Below, piece by piece: positions 63,138-64,000 of a stretch of DNA of 64,000 bases. Below the pieces are notes generated by a model, which was not told the DNA's origin, did no database searches, and was given only the letters and a program-made list of their open reading frames with translations. Each line of letters starts with the position of its first letter. Position 1 is the first letter of the stretch. The DNA lies in the NCBI RefSeq assembly GCF_000768065.1, contig NZ_JRKM01000001.1, positions 2,951,001 to 3,015,000 on the forward strand, read 5' to 3'. The translations under genes and the position numbers were made by a program. This DNA comes from Aquabacterium sp. NJ1 (GTDB lineage: Bacteria; Pseudomonadota; Gammaproteobacteria; Burkholderiales; Burkholderiaceae_C).

Positions 63138-64000
63138 ATGCCCATCAAGCCCCCTCGTCGCCCCGTCGTGTCCTCGGCCACAGGCCGCCCCTCGGGTCCC
63201 CGCGAGTCGGCTGACCCGCGCGCCAGCCAATCCGATCGTCCAGCAGCCCGCAAGACCGCGCCTGCGCAGCCGGCCGAGCATCGCGAAGCCCGCCATCCAG
63301 GCGCAACTCTTCGTGAAGAGCAAGTCGGGCGTGATGCGCGTGGCGACCGCGATCCGCGTGCTGAGCGTGGCGAGCGCGATCGCGACAGCGCCCCAGCAAG
63401 CTCGCGTGCATCCGGCGCGCCGCAACGCCCGCGCCCTGCGGGCCCGTCCGGGACCTTCGGCGCATCGACCCACCCGTCGGATCGGCCTCGCACTGGCGCC
63501 CCCGTGCTTGCTGCCGACCGCCCTGCGGCGCTCTACCTCTCCTGCGCCGCCGGCGTCGAACCCCTGCTGGCCGCCGAAGTCGCGCGCATCGTCGACAACC
63601 GCGCCGTGGTCAACGAGTCGCGCGGCGGCATCGAAGTGTTGCCCTCGCCCGACCTGCGCACGCAGCCCGAGCGTCTCGCCGCCCTGGCCGACTTCGCCAT
63701 GCGCCTCAACCTGGAGAGCCGCCTCGCGCAGCGCGTGCTGTGGCGCGTCGCCACCCGCGTCTACCGCCACGAAGACGACATCTACCACCTGGCCCGCACC
63801 GTCAACTGGAGCGAGTGGATCACCCCCCGCAACACCATCCGCGTTGACGTCACCTCGCGCCGCAGCCACCTGCAAAGCCTCAACTTCGCAGCCTTGCGCG
63901 TGAAAGACGCCGTTTGCGACGACATGCGCGACCGCTTCGGCGAACGCCCCGACGTCGACACCCGCTTCCCTGATCTGAGCCTGGTCCTCTACATGGATGA
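63138..64000 (+). CDS. RlmL-like class I RNA methyltransferase (3' end outside window)
   Basis: This is the start of an RNA methyltransferase (287 codons visible, still open at the window edge). After a ~130-residue low-complexity Arg/Pro/Asp-rich N-terminal extension, the family begins with LYLSCAAGVEPLLAAEVARI, then VLWRVATRVYRHEDDIYHLAR and the THUMP domain (TIRVDVTSRRSHLQSLNFAALRVKDAVCDDMRDRFG). In E. coli the homologous half of RlmKL makes m2G2445 in 23S rRNA. The methyltransferase domain itself lies beyond the window. The extension is absent from E. coli. The ATG at 63138 is the only good in-frame start. Confidence 0.85.
   Translation, partial: MPIKPPRRPVVSSATGRPSGPRESADPRASQSDRPAARKTAPAQPAEHREARHPGATLREEQVGRDARGDRDPRAERGERDRDSAPASSRASGAPQRPRPAGPSGTFGASTHPSDRPRTGAPVLAADRPAALYLSCAAGVEPLLAAEVARIVDNRAVVNESRGGIEVLPSPDLRTQPERLAALADFAMRLNLESRLAQRVLWRVATRVYRHEDDIYHLARTVNWSEWITPRNTIRVDVTSRRSHLQSLNFAALRVKDAVCDDMRDRFGERPDVDTRFPDLSLVLYMD

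Overview
The window is a chromosomal segment of a high-GC betaproteobacterium. The gene order (rpoC, str operon, S10 operon, argS-SPOR-dsbA, lptAB-rpoN), the long Arg/Gly-rich tail on ribosomal protein S3, a PEP-CTERM protein and several DUF families point to Burkholderiales, probably near Comamonadaceae/Leptothrix/Aquabacterium. That placement is inferred from content; no rRNA or species marker was compared. I saw no tRNA or rRNA gene, insertion sequence, prophage or CRISPR array.

Layout. 1-2.8 kb: the 3' two-thirds of rpoC with its terminator. 2.9-12 kb: accessory genes (FeeM-like acyltransferase, hybrid histidine kinase, a frameshifted DinB gene, an MscS channel, a DUF6748-type secreted protein, a small conserved protein divergent from a SNF2 helicase, a small membrane protein, a PEP-CTERM protein). 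12.2-17.5 kb: str operon rpsL-rpsG-fusA-tuf-rpsJ, ending in a terminator. 17.55-22.7 kb: a separately promoted S10 operon rplC-rplD-rplW-rplB-rpsS-rplV-rpsC-rplP-rpmC-rpsQ; it stops at a terminator and is not followed by the spc operon. 22.7-25.4 kb: peroxiredoxin, Mpo1-like protein and DAHP synthase preceded by an aromatic leader peptide and attenuator. 25.4-31.8 kb: a response regulator/hybrid kinase pair, an MFS transporter, CorA, a LysR regulator and a small membrane protein. 31.9-36.8 kb: a five-gene run (ACAD11-like dehydrogenase, APH-type kinase, histidine phosphatase, alpha/beta hydrolase, SDR). 36.8-43.2 kb: a receiver-only protein divergent from a CHASE histidine kinase, an acyltransferase-3 protein and FadH. 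43.3-50.0 kb: a tandemly duplicated three-gene envelope module (DUF4105/Lnb-domain protein, DUF3015 protein, divergent outer-membrane barrel). 50.1-54.4 kb: malate synthase G with a divergent LysR gene, a DUF2214 protein and a PsiF-repeat protein. 54.5-64 kb: a Ser/Thr kinase with a cyclic-nucleotide domain, argS, a SPOR protein, dsbA, lptA, lptB, rpoN, a DUF599 protein and the 5' part of an RlmL-like methyltransferase.

Three observations stand out. First, a 24-residue leader peptide with eight consecutive aromatic codons sits before the DAHP synthase gene, with mutually exclusive antiterminator and terminator stems: translation-coupled attenuation of the shikimate pathway. Second, the DUF4105-DUF3015-barrel module occurs twice in tandem with the same polarity, the same conserved cysteines and histidine, perfect hairpins in the same intercistronic gap and a shared motif before each barrel gene; it looks like an undescribed envelope system. 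Third, the ACAD11-like dehydrogenase next to an APH-type kinase resembles the kinase/dehydrogenase chemistry used on 4-hydroxyacyl-CoAs.
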